Made by a program: the position numbers and the translations under genes. The notes beneath the pieces were generated by a model. That model ran no database searches. It worked only from the letters and a program-made list of their open reading frames with translations, and was not told the DNA's origin. Positions 37,823-47,829 of a stretch of 64,000 bases of DNA are shown here, piece by piece (position 1 is the first letter of the stretch; every line of letters starts with the position of its first letter). The stretch is from G963422445 sp963422445 (GTDB lineage: Bacteria; Pseudomonadota; Alphaproteobacteria; Thalassobaculales; Thalassobaculaceae): contig OY729512.2 in assembly GCA_963422445.2 (NCBI GenBank), positions 434,001 through 498,000 on the forward strand, written 5' to 3'.

Positions 37823-38737
37823 TCAGCCGGCGAGGATCGCGATGGTGATGATGATCCCGAACAGCCGATTCGACTGGAACTTGGCGAGACAGTCTTGCGG
37901 GTTGTCGATATCGATCTGCCATATCTGCCATGCGAGCTGCAGCGCCGCCAGTGCCAGCCCGGCATGGAACGGCCAGTCGAGACCTGCAATCCAGCCGGTC
38001 AGCGCCAGTCCGGCAACCGACAGGCCGTAAAAGGTGCAGAGCCATGCCCGGGTCTTGTCGCGCAGCGCCAGAGCCGAGGATTTGATACCGATCCGCTCGT
38101 CGTCCTGCTTGTCCTGGTGAGCATAGATCGTGTCATAGCCGAGAGTCCACAGGATCCCGGCGCCGTAAAGCAGCAGGCAGGTCGCCGCGACCGTGCCGGT
38201 TGTCGCCGCCCAACCCATCAAGGCGCCCCAGTTGAAGGTCAGGCCGAGGACGAATTGCGGCCAGTAGGTGATTCGCTTGAACAACGGATATGTCACTACC
38301 AGTCCGAGAACGCCGACACCGAGAAACAGGCAGAGCTGGTTCAACTGCATCAAGATCAGCAGTCCGGCCGCCATTTGTGTGGCCAGAAACACCAAGGCCT
38401 GGCGGACGCTGATTACGCCGGACGCGATCGGCCGGTCGGCCGTCCGCGCCACCCGGCGGTCGAAATCACGATCCCAGAGATCGTTGATCGTACAGCCCGC
38501 GCCGCGCATGATGACGGCGCCGACGCTGAACAGGGCATACAGCCAGATGAGGGTTGAAGGATCGACTGGCGCCGGCCCGGCCCGCCAGCCGAGAGCGAGA
38601 CCCCACCAACACGGCAGCAGCAGCAGCCAGGTGCCGATCGGTCGGTCGAGACGCATCAGCCGGGCATAGGGCCGCGAAGCCGCCGGCAGGAACCGGGTGA
38701 CCCAGTGTTTGCTGGAAATATCGCTTGCGGTCGTCAC
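37823..38737 (-). CDS. ubiA: 4-hydroxybenzoate polyprenyltransferase
   Basis: Membrane prenyltransferase of ubiquinone synthesis, about 304 residues, with eight to nine hydrophobic segments. The two Asp-rich motifs are NDLWDRDFDRRVARTADRP and YAHQDKQDDERIG. The GTG (base 38737) is preferred to an ATG at 38809, because that one would overlap the divergent rsmE start; it leaves a 70-bp promoter region. Its stop is one base from the next gene's start. Confidence 0.9.
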   Translation of the reverse strand: MTTASDISSKHWVTRFLPAASRPYARLMRLDRPIGTWLLLLPCWWGLALGWRAGPAPVDPSTLIWLYALFSVGAVIMRGAGCTINDLWDRDFDRRVARTADRPIASGVISVRQALVFLATQMAAGLLILMQLNQLCLFLGVGVLGLVVTYPLFKRITYWPQFVLGLTFNWGALMGWAATTGTVAATCLLLYGAGILWTLGYDTIYAHQDKQDDERIGIKSSALALRDKTRAWLCTFYGLSVAGLALTGWIAGLDWPFHAGLALAALQLAWQIWQIDIDNPQDCLAKFQSNRLFGIIITIAILAG

Positions 38738-38807
38738 CCGGCCTGCATAAACCCGCAACCGAAGGCTGGCAAGGGCCGGCAGCAACAGAAACGAGCGATC
38801 GAACGGC

Positions 38808-39575
38808 ATGACCGCGACCTACGAGACACGGTTGTATGTCCACCAGAATCTTGCGTTGAATGCCGAGATTGTTCTGCAGGACGACCGTTCGCATTATCTT
38901 CGGCATGTGCTGCGGCTGCGGCCGGGCAGCCGTATCGCCGTGTTCAACGGCCGCGACGGGGAGTGGCTGTCGGAGATCGGCAGCATGACCCGCCGGTCGG
39001 TGACACTCACGGTCCTGACCTGCCTGCGCCGGCAGGCGCAAGTTGCGGAGTCGGACCTCTGGCTCGCCTTCGCGCCATTGAAACGGGCGCGGCTCGACTA
39101 TGTCGCGCAAAAGGCGACAGAGCTTGGCGTCATCTGTCTGTGGCCGGTGCTGACCCGATTCACGATGGTTCAGCGGGTCAATACCGGCAGACTTGCCGCC
39201 AATGCCGTCGAGGCAGCCGAGCAATGCGGCCGGCTGGCAGTTCCCGAGATTCGGCAACCAGTCCAGTTTGCCGATTTGCTTGAGCGCTGGCCGCCGGACC
39301 GCTGGCTGTTCTGCTGCGATGAGACCGGTGCCGGCATCCCGATCATCCAGGCTGTTGCCGATCACGGCGCGGGTGCCGCGGGGTTCCTGATTGGTCCCGA
39401 AGGCGGCTTCGCCGATACGGAGCTTGACCGGCTGGATAATCTCACCAATGTTTGCCGCGTGAGTCTGGGCGCGCGGATCCTCCGTGCCGATACAGCGGCT
39501 GTGGCTGCGCTTGCCTGTTGGCAGGCCGTGGCCGGCGACCGGGCTGGTGGCGATCGACAGGACGAAACACGGTAA
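38808..39575 (+). CDS. rsmE: 16S rRNA (uracil1498-N3)-methyltransferase
   Basis: SPOUT-fold methyltransferase, 255 residues, modifying U1498 in the small subunit. The PUA-like N-terminal half begins with RLYVHQNLAL and HYLRHVLRLRPG. The C-terminal trefoil knot has LIGPEGGFADTELDRL and SLGARILRADTAAVAAL. It is followed 28 bp later by gshA. Confidence 0.93.
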   Translation: MTATYETRLYVHQNLALNAEIVLQDDRSHYLRHVLRLRPGSRIAVFNGRDGEWLSEIGSMTRRSVTLTVLTCLRRQAQVAESDLWLAFAPLKRARLDYVAQKATELGVICLWPVLTRFTMVQRVNTGRLAANAVEAAEQCGRLAVPEIRQPVQFADLLERWPPDRWLFCCDETGAGIPIIQAVADHGAGAAGFLIGPEGGFADTELDRLDNLTNVCRVSLGARILRADTAAVAALACWQAVAGDRAGGDRQDETR

Positions 39576-39603
39576 ACGATGATTCCTGAATCCGCAGACA
39601 CCC

Positions 39604-40980
39604 ATGAGTCCCGGCATGTCACGTCCGCCCGGTGAGCCCGACGCTCCGATCGAGAGCAAGGCCCAGTTGGTCGAGGATCTGGCATCCGCTTGCAAACCAC
39701 GCAACCGTTGGCGGATCGGTACGGAACACGAGAAATTCGCGTTCCGACTCTCTGATCATGCCCGCCTGCCCTATGAAGGGCCGGACGGCATCGGTGAAAT
39801 CTTGTCGCGGCTGACCCGTTTCGGCTGGGAACCGGTATTGGAACGCGGCAAGACCATCGCCCTTGCGATGGATGGCTGTGCCGTGACGCTCGAGCCCGGC
39901 GGGCAGTTCGAATTGTCCGGCGCACCGCTGGAGACCGTCCATCAGACCTGCGACGAGGTCCATACGCATTTGCGCCAAGTCAAGGAGGTCTGCGACGAAA
40001 TCGGCGCCGGTATGCTCGGCATCGGTTTCGATCCGATGTCACGGCGCGGCGAGGTTCCCTGGATGCCGAAAGGACGTTATGCGATCATGCGGCGCTGGAT
40101 GCAGAAGGTTGGCACGCTCGGGCTCGACATGATGCTGCGAACCTGCACGGTGCAGACCAATCTCGATTTCGAGAATGAAGCCGATATGGTCGAAAAGTAT
40201 CGGATCAGCCTCGCACTGCAACCGGTTGCAACCGCCCTGTTTGCCAATTCTCCCTTCAGGGAGGGCAGGCCGAGCGGCTTGCTGAGCTTGCGAAGTCATG
40301 TCTGGACCGATACCGATCCGGACCGCTGCGGCATGCTGCCCTTCGTGTTTGAGGCCGGGTATGGTTTCGAGCGCCATGTTGACTACATCCTTGATGTGCC
40401 GATGTATTTTGTTTACCGTGACGGCGTTTATCATGATGTCGCCGGAGCCCGGTTCCGCGACTTCATGGACGGAAAACTGGACGGATTCGAAGGTCAGATC
40501 CCGACCATGAACGACTGGTCTGATCATATGACGACGAATTTCCCGGAGGTTCGGCTCAAGAAGTACCTTGAAATGCGTGGCACCGATGGTGGGCCTTGGC
40601 GCAATCTTTGTGCCCTACCGGCCTATTGGGTCGGATTGCTTTATGACAGCAGCGCACAGAACGCCGCCTGGGATCTGGTCAAGGACTGGACTATCGAGGA
40701 GCAGGAACGGATGCGCCGCGAGGTTCCGTATCGAGGGTTGGCGACGCCGTTCCGGAACCGAACCGTCAGGGACATCGCCGATGAGACACTGGAGATCGCT
40801 GACCGTGGCCTCAAGAGCCGGGCGCAGCGTGATGCCGTCGGTAATGACGAATCCGGGTTTCTTGATACCTTGCGTGATATCGTCGAGCGCGGGCGTACGC
40901 CAGCTCACGATCTTCTTGAAGCCTATACGACCCGATGGAACGGATTGGTCGAACCGGTCTATACGGAATTGCGCTACTGA
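39604..40980 (+). CDS. gshA: Glutamate-cysteine ligase, plant type
   Basis: First enzyme of glutathione synthesis, 458 residues, of the GCS2/plant-type family common in alphaproteobacteria. IGTEHEKFAF is at residues 39-48, SLALQPVATALFANSPF near 200, and VYHDVAGARFRDFMDGKL near 280. It lies convergent to tldD with a 30-bp gap containing a short palindrome. A second ATG two codons in could be the start. Confidence 0.94.
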   Translation: MSPGMSRPPGEPDAPIESKAQLVEDLASACKPRNRWRIGTEHEKFAFRLSDHARLPYEGPDGIGEILSRLTRFGWEPVLERGKTIALAMDGCAVTLEPGGQFELSGAPLETVHQTCDEVHTHLRQVKEVCDEIGAGMLGIGFDPMSRRGEVPWMPKGRYAIMRRWMQKVGTLGLDMMLRTCTVQTNLDFENEADMVEKYRISLALQPVATALFANSPFREGRPSGLLSLRSHVWTDTDPDRCGMLPFVFEAGYGFERHVDYILDVPMYFVYRDGVYHDVAGARFRDFMDGKLDGFEGQIPTMNDWSDHMTTNFPEVRLKKYLEMRGTDGGPWRNLCALPAYWVGLLYDSSAQNAAWDLVKDWTIEEQERMRREVPYRGLATPFRNRTVRDIADETLEIADRGLKSRAQRDAVGNDESGFLDTLRDIVERGRTPAHDLLEAYTTRWNGLVEPVYTELRY

Positions 40981-41010
40981 CCGGGTTGGGGGTCCGCTTC
41001 AGCGGTCCGG

Positions 41011-42444
41011 TCAGACTTTCGTACCGCCGACCGTGATGCCGCGCATTTTCACCGTTGGCTGACCGACTCCTACCGGAACGCCCTGTCCGTCCTTGCCGCA
41101 GGTACCGATTCCCGGGTCGAGCGTCATGTCATTGCCGATCATCGAGATCTTGGTCATCGCGTCGGGCCCGTTGCCGATCAGCGTTGCACCCCTGACCGGC
41201 GCCGCGATCCGGCCGTTCTCGATGAGATAAGCCTCGCTGGCGGAGAAAACGAACTTTCCGGAGACAATGTCGACCTGACCGCCGGAAAAGTTCACCGCAT
41301 AGAGTCCTTTCGTGGTCGATTTGACGATATCTTCGGGGTCATGCAGCCCCGCTGTCATGAAGGTGTTCGTCATGCGCGGCATCGGATGGCAGGCGTAGCT
41401 CTCTCGGCGGCCGTTCCCGGTCGCCGGCACGCCCATCAGCCGGGCATTCTGGCGATCCTGCATGTAACCGACAAGAATTCCGTCTTCGATCAGCACATTG
41501 CGTTGTGATGGCGTGCCCTCGTCATCGACCGTGAGCGAGCCGCGACGATCGGGAATGGTGCCGTCGTCGATCACGGTGACTCCCGGGGCCGCGACCTGCT
41601 GGCCGATCATCCCGGTGAAGATCGATGTCTGCTTGCGGTTGAAGTCACCTTCGAGCCCGTGGCCCACAGCTTCATGCAGCATCACACCAGGCCAACCCGG
41701 GCCCAGCACGACTTCCATTTCGCCAGCCGGGGCCGGCACCGCTTCGAGATTGACCAATGCGATCCGGAGCGCCTCTTCGACTTCTGCTTGCCAGCAAGAT
41801 GGATCGACAAGGCTTTCGTATCCGATCCGGCCGCCAATCCCGCTGCTGCCGCTTTCCATGCGATCGCCATCGCCGACAACGACGGCGACATTCAGACGCA
41901 CGAGCGGCCGGATATCGGCAACTCTTTCGCCGCCGGCTCGCAGAATCTGCACGGCCTGCCACGACGCCGACAGTGAGGCCGAGACCTGCCGAACCTGTGG
42001 ATCACGGCTACGGGCATAGGTGTCAATATCCTGCAACAGCCTAGCCTTGTCCGGAAAGGCCAGGCCGGGGATCGGGTTGATATCCGTATACAGCGACTGA
42101 TTGGTCAACTGCGGCGCCCCGGTGACAGTCCCGTCATGGCCGGCCCGCACGGCCCTGACGGTTGTTGCTGCCCGGCGGATCGCGTCCTCGGACAGTGTGG
42201 CAGCATGGGCGTAGCCGCGGGCCTCCCCGGTGACCGCCCGCAGTCCGAAACCCTGATTGGTATCGAAAGACGCGGTCTTCAGGCGGCCGTCATCGAAGGC
42301 CAAGGTTTCCGACTGGCGATATTCGAGATAGAGCTCCCCGTCATCGGTGCCGTGTACCGCGTCGTTGACAATCTGCTCGGCCGCGCGCCGGTCGAGGCCG
42401 GCGCGCTCGTAAAACAACTGGTCGGTGGTGGCGAGATTCGACAT
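41011..42444 (-). CDS. tldD: Metalloprotease TldD
   Basis: Peptidase of the TldD/PmbA family, 477 residues. The metal motif MLHEAVGHGLEGDFN (H-E-x3-H) is near residue 255, with DDEGTPSQRN and the C-terminal SEAYLIENGRI. TldE/PmbA is not in the window. It processes peptides or modified peptides. It is divergent from the cytochrome oxidase operon by about 240 bp. Confidence 0.95.
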   Translation of the reverse strand: MSNLATTDQLFYERAGLDRRAAEQIVNDAVHGTDDGELYLEYRQSETLAFDDGRLKTASFDTNQGFGLRAVTGEARGYAHAATLSEDAIRRAATTVRAVRAGHDGTVTGAPQLTNQSLYTDINPIPGLAFPDKARLLQDIDTYARSRDPQVRQVSASLSASWQAVQILRAGGERVADIRPLVRLNVAVVVGDGDRMESGSSGIGGRIGYESLVDPSCWQAEVEEALRIALVNLEAVPAPAGEMEVVLGPGWPGVMLHEAVGHGLEGDFNRKQTSIFTGMIGQQVAAPGVTVIDDGTIPDRRGSLTVDDEGTPSQRNVLIEDGILVGYMQDRQNARLMGVPATGNGRRESYACHPMPRMTNTFMTAGLHDPEDIVKSTTKGLYAVNFSGGQVDIVSGKFVFSASEAYLIENGRIAAPVRGATLIGNGPDAMTKISMIGNDMTLDPGIGTCGKDGQGVPVGVGQPTVKMRGITVGGTKV

Positions 42445-42681
42445 GCGCCTGTCACTCCTGTATTCCGGTCCGGTTCCAGCTTGAACCCGCCATCATAGCT
42501 GGTAAATGGCATGGAATACAGCCACAGTTTTCCCTAGAATGGGGTCAGCAGGCGCAAATCCGGCTTGTGAGCGGCGCAGCCTCAGAGTAGGTTCTGCCAA
42601 TCGTGGCAGGGCCGTTCCCGGAGCATGTCCAGAATACGGGTCAGGCTGTCACGAGGGACAGGATCATAGAGAGTGGTCGAG

Positions 42682-43554
42682 ATGCAGAAAATCCGACAGT
42701 ACGCTGTCATGTGTGGAAATATTGTCCTGGCTGCGCCGATAGTGCTGGCGACCGTGACAACCGGTGCACTGGCGTCGCAGCCATTGCCATGGCAGCTGGG
42801 AAACCAGCCCCCGGTCACATCGTCAGCCGAAGAGATCGTGCTGTTTCACGACTACTTGCTTTGGCTCATCATCGTCATCAGTCTATTCGTCCTGCTGTTG
42901 ATGGTTTATGTCTGTATCCGGTTCCGGGCCGCAAACAACCCGAATCCGTCAAGGACCACCCACAATACGCTGATCGAGGTTCTGTGGACTGTCGTTCCGG
43001 TGATCATCCTCGTGATTGTCGCCGTTCCGTCGTTCCGCGTCCTCTATCTGACGGACCGGATCTATGACCCCGACATGACGATCAAGGTCACGGCGAACCA
43101 GTGGTACTGGACCTACGAGTACCCCGACGACGGTATCGTGTTCGACAGTTACATGGTCGAAGAAGACGATATCGACCCGCAGACCCAGACCTATCTGTTG
43201 TCGGCCGACAACCCGCTGGTGGTGCCGACGGGCAGGAAGATCCAGGTGCTTGTCACTAGCAATGATGTAATGCATTCCTTCTTCGTTCCGGCCGCGGTTG
43301 TGCAGATCTACGGTATCGCTGGACGCATCAACGAAACTTGGATGGAGTTCACGAAGGAGGGCACAGTCTACGGGCAATGCAACCAGATCTGCGGCCGCAA
43401 TCATTCGGCCATGCCGATCGAGGTCAAGGCGGTCTCCGAGGAGGCTTACGAGGCTTGGGTCGCGGAAGCAAAAACCAGGTTCGCAGCTGCTTCGGCGCCG
43501 ATCCGGATGGCCAGCGACAGGACTCATGACTCGGCAATGGGGATGACGCCATGA
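42682..43554 (+). CDS. coxB: Cytochrome c oxidase subunit II
   Basis: CuA subunit of the aa3 oxidase, about 290 residues. A signal segment with GNIVLAAPIVLATV and two membrane helices precede the periplasmic domain. CuA ligands are seen in QWYWTYEYPDD upstream and in YGQCNQICGRNHSAMPI (C-x3-C-x3-H-x2-M). The ATG at 42682 is preferred to a GTG nine bases earlier. The last base triplet overlaps the start of ctaD by 4 bp. Confidence 0.96.
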   Translation: MQKIRQYAVMCGNIVLAAPIVLATVTTGALASQPLPWQLGNQPPVTSSAEEIVLFHDYLLWLIIVISLFVLLLMVYVCIRFRAANNPNPSRTTHNTLIEVLWTVVPVIILVIVAVPSFRVLYLTDRIYDPDMTIKVTANQWYWTYEYPDDGIVFDSYMVEEDDIDPQTQTYLLSADNPLVVPTGRKIQVLVTSNDVMHSFFVPAAVVQIYGIAGRINETWMEFTKEGTVYGQCNQICGRNHSAMPIEVKAVSEEAYEAWVAEAKTRFAAASAPIRMASDRTHDSAMGMTP

Positions 43555-45143
43555 GCGCGATCTACGGACATCGGGACGATCACGCGCACGGCGCGCCGAG
43601 GGGCTTCCTGCGGTGGCTGTATTCGACGAACCACAAGGACATCGGAACGATGTACCTGATCTTCGCCGTCATCGCGGGGTTGATCGGGGGCGCGATTTCG
43701 ATGTACATGCGCGCCGAACTGCAAGAACCAGGCGTCCAGTACATGGAAAATGGCCATGTCTGGAATGTCTACGTGACGGCGCATGGCCTGATCATGGTGT
43801 TCTTCGTGGTGATGCCGGCGCTGATCGGCGGTTTCGGAAACTGGTTTGTTCCGCTGATGATCGGCGCCCCGGACATGGCGTTTCCGCGCATGAACAACAT
43901 CAGCTTTTGGCTGCTGGTCCCGGCCTTTCTGCTGCTCTTCCTGTCGATGTTCGCCGATGGTGGTGCCGGTGTCGGCTGGACCATCTACCCGCCGATGTCG
44001 AGCAAACTCGGGACCCCGGGCCCATCAATGGATATGGCGATCCTGTCACTGCATCTGGCAGGCGCCTCGTCGATCCTCGGGGCTGCGAATTTCATTACGA
44101 CGATTTTCAACATGCGGGCGCCGGGCATGACGCTGCACAGGATGCCGCTGTTTGCCTGGTCGATCCTGGTCACCGCGTTCCTGCTGCTGCTGTCGCTGCC
44201 GGTCCTGGCCGGCGCCATCACCATGCTGCTGACCGACCGCAATTTCGGGACCGCGTTCTTCGAGCCGTCCGGCGGCGGTGATCCGATTCTTTTCCTGCAT
44301 CTGTTCTGGTTTTTCGGTCATCCCGAAGTCTACATCATGATCCTGCCGGCATTCGGCATCGTAAGCCATGTCGTCTCGACCTTCTCGCGCAAGCCGATCT
44401 TCGGGTATCTCGGCATGGCCTATGCCATGGTTTCGATCGGTTTTGTCGGATTTATCGTCTGGGCGCATCACATGTACACGGTCGGGCTTGATGTCGACAC
44501 CAAGGCGTATTTTACCGCGGCGACAATGGTCATCGCGGTGCCGACCGGCGTGAAGATTTTCTCCTGGATTGCAACCATGTGGGGCGGGTCGATCAGCTTC
44601 CGGGTGCCGATGATGTGGGCGCTCGGTTTCATTTTCCTGTTCACCGTCGGTGGGGTTACCGGCGTCGTGCTGGCGAATGCTGGCGTCGACTTGATGCTGC
44701 ACAACACCTATTACGTGATTGCTCATTTCCACTATGTGTTGTCTCTGGGCGCGGTCTTCGGCATTTTCTGCGGGTTCTATTACTGGTTCGCGAAGATGAC
44801 CGGATACAACTACAACAGCTTCCTGGCGCGCGTTCATTTCTGGCTGACTTTCATCGGCGTGAACGTGACCTTTTTTCCGATGCATTTCCTTGGCCTTGCC
44901 GGGATGCCGCGGCGCTACATCGATTATCCGGCTGCGTTGGAGGGGTGGAACGCGGTTGCATCCTACGGCGCCTACATGGCCGGCATCGGCACACTGGTGT
45001 TTGTCTGGCTGATCGTCGAGGCCTTCGTGAAACAGCGCCATGCCGAAGACAATCCTTGGGGCGAGGGCGCGAACACGCTGGAATGGACGCTGTCCTCGCC
45101 GCCACCGTTCCACACGTTCGAGGATCTTCCCCGGATCAAGTGA
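43551..45143 (+). CDS. ctaD: Cytochrome c oxidase subunit I
   Basis: Catalytic core with heme a, heme a3 and CuB, 530 residues, twelve membrane segments. It begins with RWLYSTNHKDIGTMYLIF. HPEVYIMILPAFG contains the CuB/Tyr site, HHMYTVGLDVDTKAYFTAATM the K-channel region, and HFHYVLSLGAVFGIF the distal heme ligands. Start overlaps coxB by 4 bp (ATGA), the first of several short-coupled genes. Confidence 0.97.
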   Translation: MSAIYGHRDDHAHGAPRGFLRWLYSTNHKDIGTMYLIFAVIAGLIGGAISMYMRAELQEPGVQYMENGHVWNVYVTAHGLIMVFFVVMPALIGGFGNWFVPLMIGAPDMAFPRMNNISFWLLVPAFLLLFLSMFADGGAGVGWTIYPPMSSKLGTPGPSMDMAILSLHLAGASSILGAANFITTIFNMRAPGMTLHRMPLFAWSILVTAFLLLLSLPVLAGAITMLLTDRNFGTAFFEPSGGGDPILFLHLFWFFGHPEVYIMILPAFGIVSHVVSTFSRKPIFGYLGMAYAMVSIGFVGFIVWAHHMYTVGLDVDTKAYFTAATMVIAVPTGVKIFSWIATMWGGSISFRVPMMWALGFIFLFTVGGVTGVVLANAGVDLMLHNTYYVIAHFHYVLSLGAVFGIFCGFYYWFAKMTGYNYNSFLARVHFWLTFIGVNVTFFPMHFLGLAGMPRRYIDYPAALEGWNAVASYGAYMAGIGTLVFVWLIVEAFVKQRHAEDNPWGEGANTLEWTLSSPPPFHTFEDLPRIK

Positions 45144-45175
45144 TCACTGGGCGTTGACAGCGGAGACGCGCGATC

Positions 45176-46093
45176 ATGTCGGATACATCGATCGGTGACC
45201 GGACATCGGCCGGTTCGGTGATAGCGGCGCTGGCGGATTTTACAGCGCTGCTGAAACCGCGCGTGATGTCGCTCGTCGTCTTTACCGGTCTGGTCGGGCT
45301 GTATCTCGCACCTGGGTCGCTGCATCCGTTGCTTCAGGCAACGGCAATGCTGTGCATCGCGCTCGGGGCCGGAGCCTCTGGCGCTGTGAATATGTGGTAC
45401 GACCGCGACATTGACGCAATCATGGCGCGAACTCGGCTGCGGCCTATTCCGGCCGGCCGGGTCGGCGCCGAGGAAGCGTTGACCTTCGGAGTGGTTTTGG
45501 CCGCTGGTTCGGTGATGCTCATGGGGCTGGCCCTGAACTGGCTGGCTGCGGGACTGTTGGCGCTGACCATCGCATTCTATGTTTTCGTCTATACGATGTG
45601 GCTGAAACGCCGAACGCCGCAGAATATTGTCATTGGCGGTGCAGCAGGCGCCTTGCCGCCGGTTATCGGCTGGACTGCGGTATCGGGAACGATAACGCTG
45701 GATGCGCTGGTTCTGTTTGCGATTATCTTCCTGTGGACGCCGCCGCATTTCTGGGCCTTGTCGCTATATCGCAGCAGCGACTATGCGAGGGCCGGAATTC
45801 CGATGCTGCCGGTGGTCGCGGGGCAGCGGGAAACCCAAAACCAGATCCTGCTCTACAGCCTTGTGCTCGCGCCCAGCGGCATTGCGCCGGCACTGATCGG
45901 TACGGTTGGATGGTTGTACGGTGGTATCGCAGCCGTGCTCGGGCTGGTATTCGTCATGGCCGCATGGCGGGTATGGCGGACCGCTTCGGAGCGCAATTGC
46001 AAGCAATTGTTCGGCTGGTCCATCCTGCACCTGTTTCTGCTGTTCCTGGCTTTGGCCATTGACCGCATGGCAGTGGCAGGCGCCGGGTGGTGA
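45176..46093 (+). CDS. ctaB: Protoheme IX farnesyltransferase
   Basis: Membrane enzyme that makes heme O for the oxidase, 305 residues. The prenyl-binding motif is NMWYDRDIDAIMARTRLRP, the second is DYARAGIPMLPVVAG. Eight or nine hydrophobic segments. It sits between ctaD and a tiny gene, in the common alphaproteobacterial order. Confidence 0.95.
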   Translation: MSDTSIGDRTSAGSVIAALADFTALLKPRVMSLVVFTGLVGLYLAPGSLHPLLQATAMLCIALGAGASGAVNMWYDRDIDAIMARTRLRPIPAGRVGAEEALTFGVVLAAGSVMLMGLALNWLAAGLLALTIAFYVFVYTMWLKRRTPQNIVIGGAAGALPPVIGWTAVSGTITLDALVLFAIIFLWTPPHFWALSLYRSSDYARAGIPMLPVVAGQRETQNQILLYSLVLAPSGIAPALIGTVGWLYGGIAAVLGLVFVMAAWRVWRTASERNCKQLFGWSILHLFLLFLALAIDRMAVAGAGW

Positions 46094-46097
46094 GCTC

Positions 46098-46238
46098 ATG
46101 GCGGACGGCAATGAAAACGCACCCGGCAGCGGTGCAGACCTGCGGCGCCGCAAACGCGGCCGCAATCTGGCCGTATTGCTGGCGATTCTGGCCGCCTGCG
46201 CGCTTTTCTACGCGATCACGATTGTCAGGATGGTCTAG
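46098..46238 (+). CDS. Small single-pass protein of the oxidase operon (CoxF-like)
   Basis: 46 residues. A basic N-terminus (DLRRRKRGRN) is followed by one membrane helix LAVLLAILAACALFYAI and a short tail. It begins four bases after ctaB and stops directly before ctaG. Small proteins with this topology are standard between ctaB and ctaG in alphaproteobacteria and are called CoxF-like. A role in assembly is inferred from position. Confidence 0.75.
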   Translation: MADGNENAPGSGADLRRRKRGRNLAVLLAILAACALFYAITIVRMV

Positions 46239-46241
46239 GTG

Positions 46242-46868
46242 ATGGCGGATCTCGGACCAGGCGGAACGATACGGTTCGCCAATCGCCGAACTCTGGCCGG
46301 GCTGGCCGGGCTGGTGCTGGGTATGGGTGTTCTGGCCTATGCCTCGGTTCCTCTTTACCAGCTGTTTTGCCAGATCACCGGTTACGGCGGCACGACACAG
46401 ATTGCGGAAACCGTTTCGACTAGCGTGACCGATCGTATCGTCACCATCCGTTTCGACGGCACAGTCAATCCGAGCCTGAACTGGAACTTCGCGCCGGTGC
46501 AGCGCTCATTCAAGCTCCGGGTCGGTGAAAACGCGCTGGCGCATTATCAGGCCCGAAATCGCGGCACCGAGGCGATCGTCGGTACTGCGACCTTCAATGT
46601 GACGCCGGACAAGGTCGGACAGTATTTCAACAAAGTGGCGTGTTTCTGTTTCACCGAACAGGTCTTGCAGCCGGGTCAGATGGTCGACATGCCGGTGAGT
46701 TTCTTCATCGATCCCGAGATCGGCAACGATCCGAATCTTGACGATGTTTCGACCATCACGCTGTCTTACACGTTTTTCGAGGCCGAGGACCAGTCGCTGG
46801 CTCTGGCCCGGCGTGATGGAGCGGATCAGCGGAATGATGTCGTTCCGGCAATCGAAGTAACAAATTGA
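46242..46868 (+). CDS. ctaG: Cytochrome c oxidase assembly protein CtaG
   Basis: Cox11-type copper chaperone delivering CuB, about 208 residues, one N-terminal membrane helix. The copper motif VACFCFTEQVLQPGQ (C-F-C-F) is present. The ATG at 46242 is used; a GTG just upstream is in frame. PLYQLFCQITGYGG after the helix is the family opening. Confidence 0.94.
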   Translation: MADLGPGGTIRFANRRTLAGLAGLVLGMGVLAYASVPLYQLFCQITGYGGTTQIAETVSTSVTDRIVTIRFDGTVNPSLNWNFAPVQRSFKLRVGENALAHYQARNRGTEAIVGTATFNVTPDKVGQYFNKVACFCFTEQVLQPGQMVDMPVSFFIDPEIGNDPNLDDVSTITLSYTFFEAEDQSLALARRDGADQRNDVVPAIEVTN

Positions 46869-46911
46869 GCTGGCCCGGGCCGCGTAACGGCCTATGAAGA
46901 AAGAGGAAGCA

Positions 46912-47700
46912 ATGAGCGGCGGACATTCCCACTCCTATCATCTCGTAGAGCCGAGCCCGTGGCCGGCGACAGGCGCGGCTTCTGCCTTCATCGTGGCCTT
47001 TGGCGCGATCATGTACATGCATGACATGCCGTTTGGCGGTCTGGCGATGAGTATCGGCCTCCTGTTGATCCTGTTCACCATGTACATGTGGTGGCGCGAC
47101 GTGATCCGGGAAGCCGAACATCAGGGCCACCATACTCCGATCGTCCAGCTCGGCATGCGTTACGGGATGATCCTGTTCATTGCGTCTGAAGTGATGTTCT
47201 TCGTCGCGTTCTTCTGGGCATTTTTCGATGCCTCGCTGTATCCCGACACCGGAATCTGGCCGCCAGCCGAAGTGGAACCATTCGACGCATTCGATATTCC
47301 ACTGATCAACACGATGGTTCTGCTGCTCTCGGGCTGCACGGTGACCTGGGCGCATGCGGCTTTGCTGCAGGACGATCGCCGCAATCTGGTGATCGGGCTT
47401 GGTCTCACCATCGTTCTTGGCGCGGTGTTCACGGCGCTGCAGGCTTACGAGTATGTCCATGCCGCCTTCGGTTTCACGGACGGCATCTATTCTTCGACCT
47501 TCTATATGGCGACCGGATTCCACGGCTTTCATGTCCTGGTCGGAACCTGTTTCCTGATCGTCTGCTGGTTTCGTGCCCGTGCGGGGCATTTCAAGCCGGA
47601 CCATCATTTCGGCTTTGAGGCGGCGGCCTGGTACTGGCATTTCGTCGATGTGGTCTGGCTGTTCCTGTTCGTGTGCATCTATTGGTGGGGTGGGCGCTGA
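46912..47700 (+). CDS. coxC: Cytochrome c oxidase subunit III
   Basis: Subunit III of aa3 oxidase, about 262 residues, seven membrane segments. HLVEPSPWPATGA at the start and MRYGMILFIASEVMFFVAFFW are characteristic. GAGGAA before ATG at 46912 favours this start; an earlier ATG at 46894 adds six residues. Hairpin and surf1 follow. Confidence 0.95.
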   Translation: MSGGHSHSYHLVEPSPWPATGAASAFIVAFGAIMYMHDMPFGGLAMSIGLLLILFTMYMWWRDVIREAEHQGHHTPIVQLGMRYGMILFIASEVMFFVAFFWAFFDASLYPDTGIWPPAEVEPFDAFDIPLINTMVLLLSGCTVTWAHAALLQDDRRNLVIGLGLTIVLGAVFTALQAYEYVHAAFGFTDGIYSSTFYMATGFHGFHVLVGTCFLIVCWFRARAGHFKPDHHFGFEAAAWYWHFVDVVWLFLFVCIYWWGGR

Positions 47701-47704
47701 TGGT

Positions 47705-47723
47705 CAACCGGCTGCGCCGGTTG
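47705..47723 (+). promoter_or_regulatory. Short hairpin just after coxC
   Basis: Perfect 8-bp stem CAACCGGC/GCCGGTTG with a 3-nt loop, four bases after the stop codon. No T-run follows, so it may be a processing or protection element rather than a terminator. Confidence 0.4.
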
Positions 47724-47829
47724 TGACGGTGACGATGCAAGGACGAGACAACCAGAGAGAGCCGGCGCGATCCTTGATTGCGGCCGCGGCCCGGACCGCA
47801 ACTCGGGAAGTCAAGGGAGTCCTGTCGAT

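Noticed and set aside
40980..41011. Bidirectional terminator between gshA and tldD
   Set aside because: A CCGCTTCAGCGG-like pairing is visible, but it is short and without T-runs; too weak to annotate.
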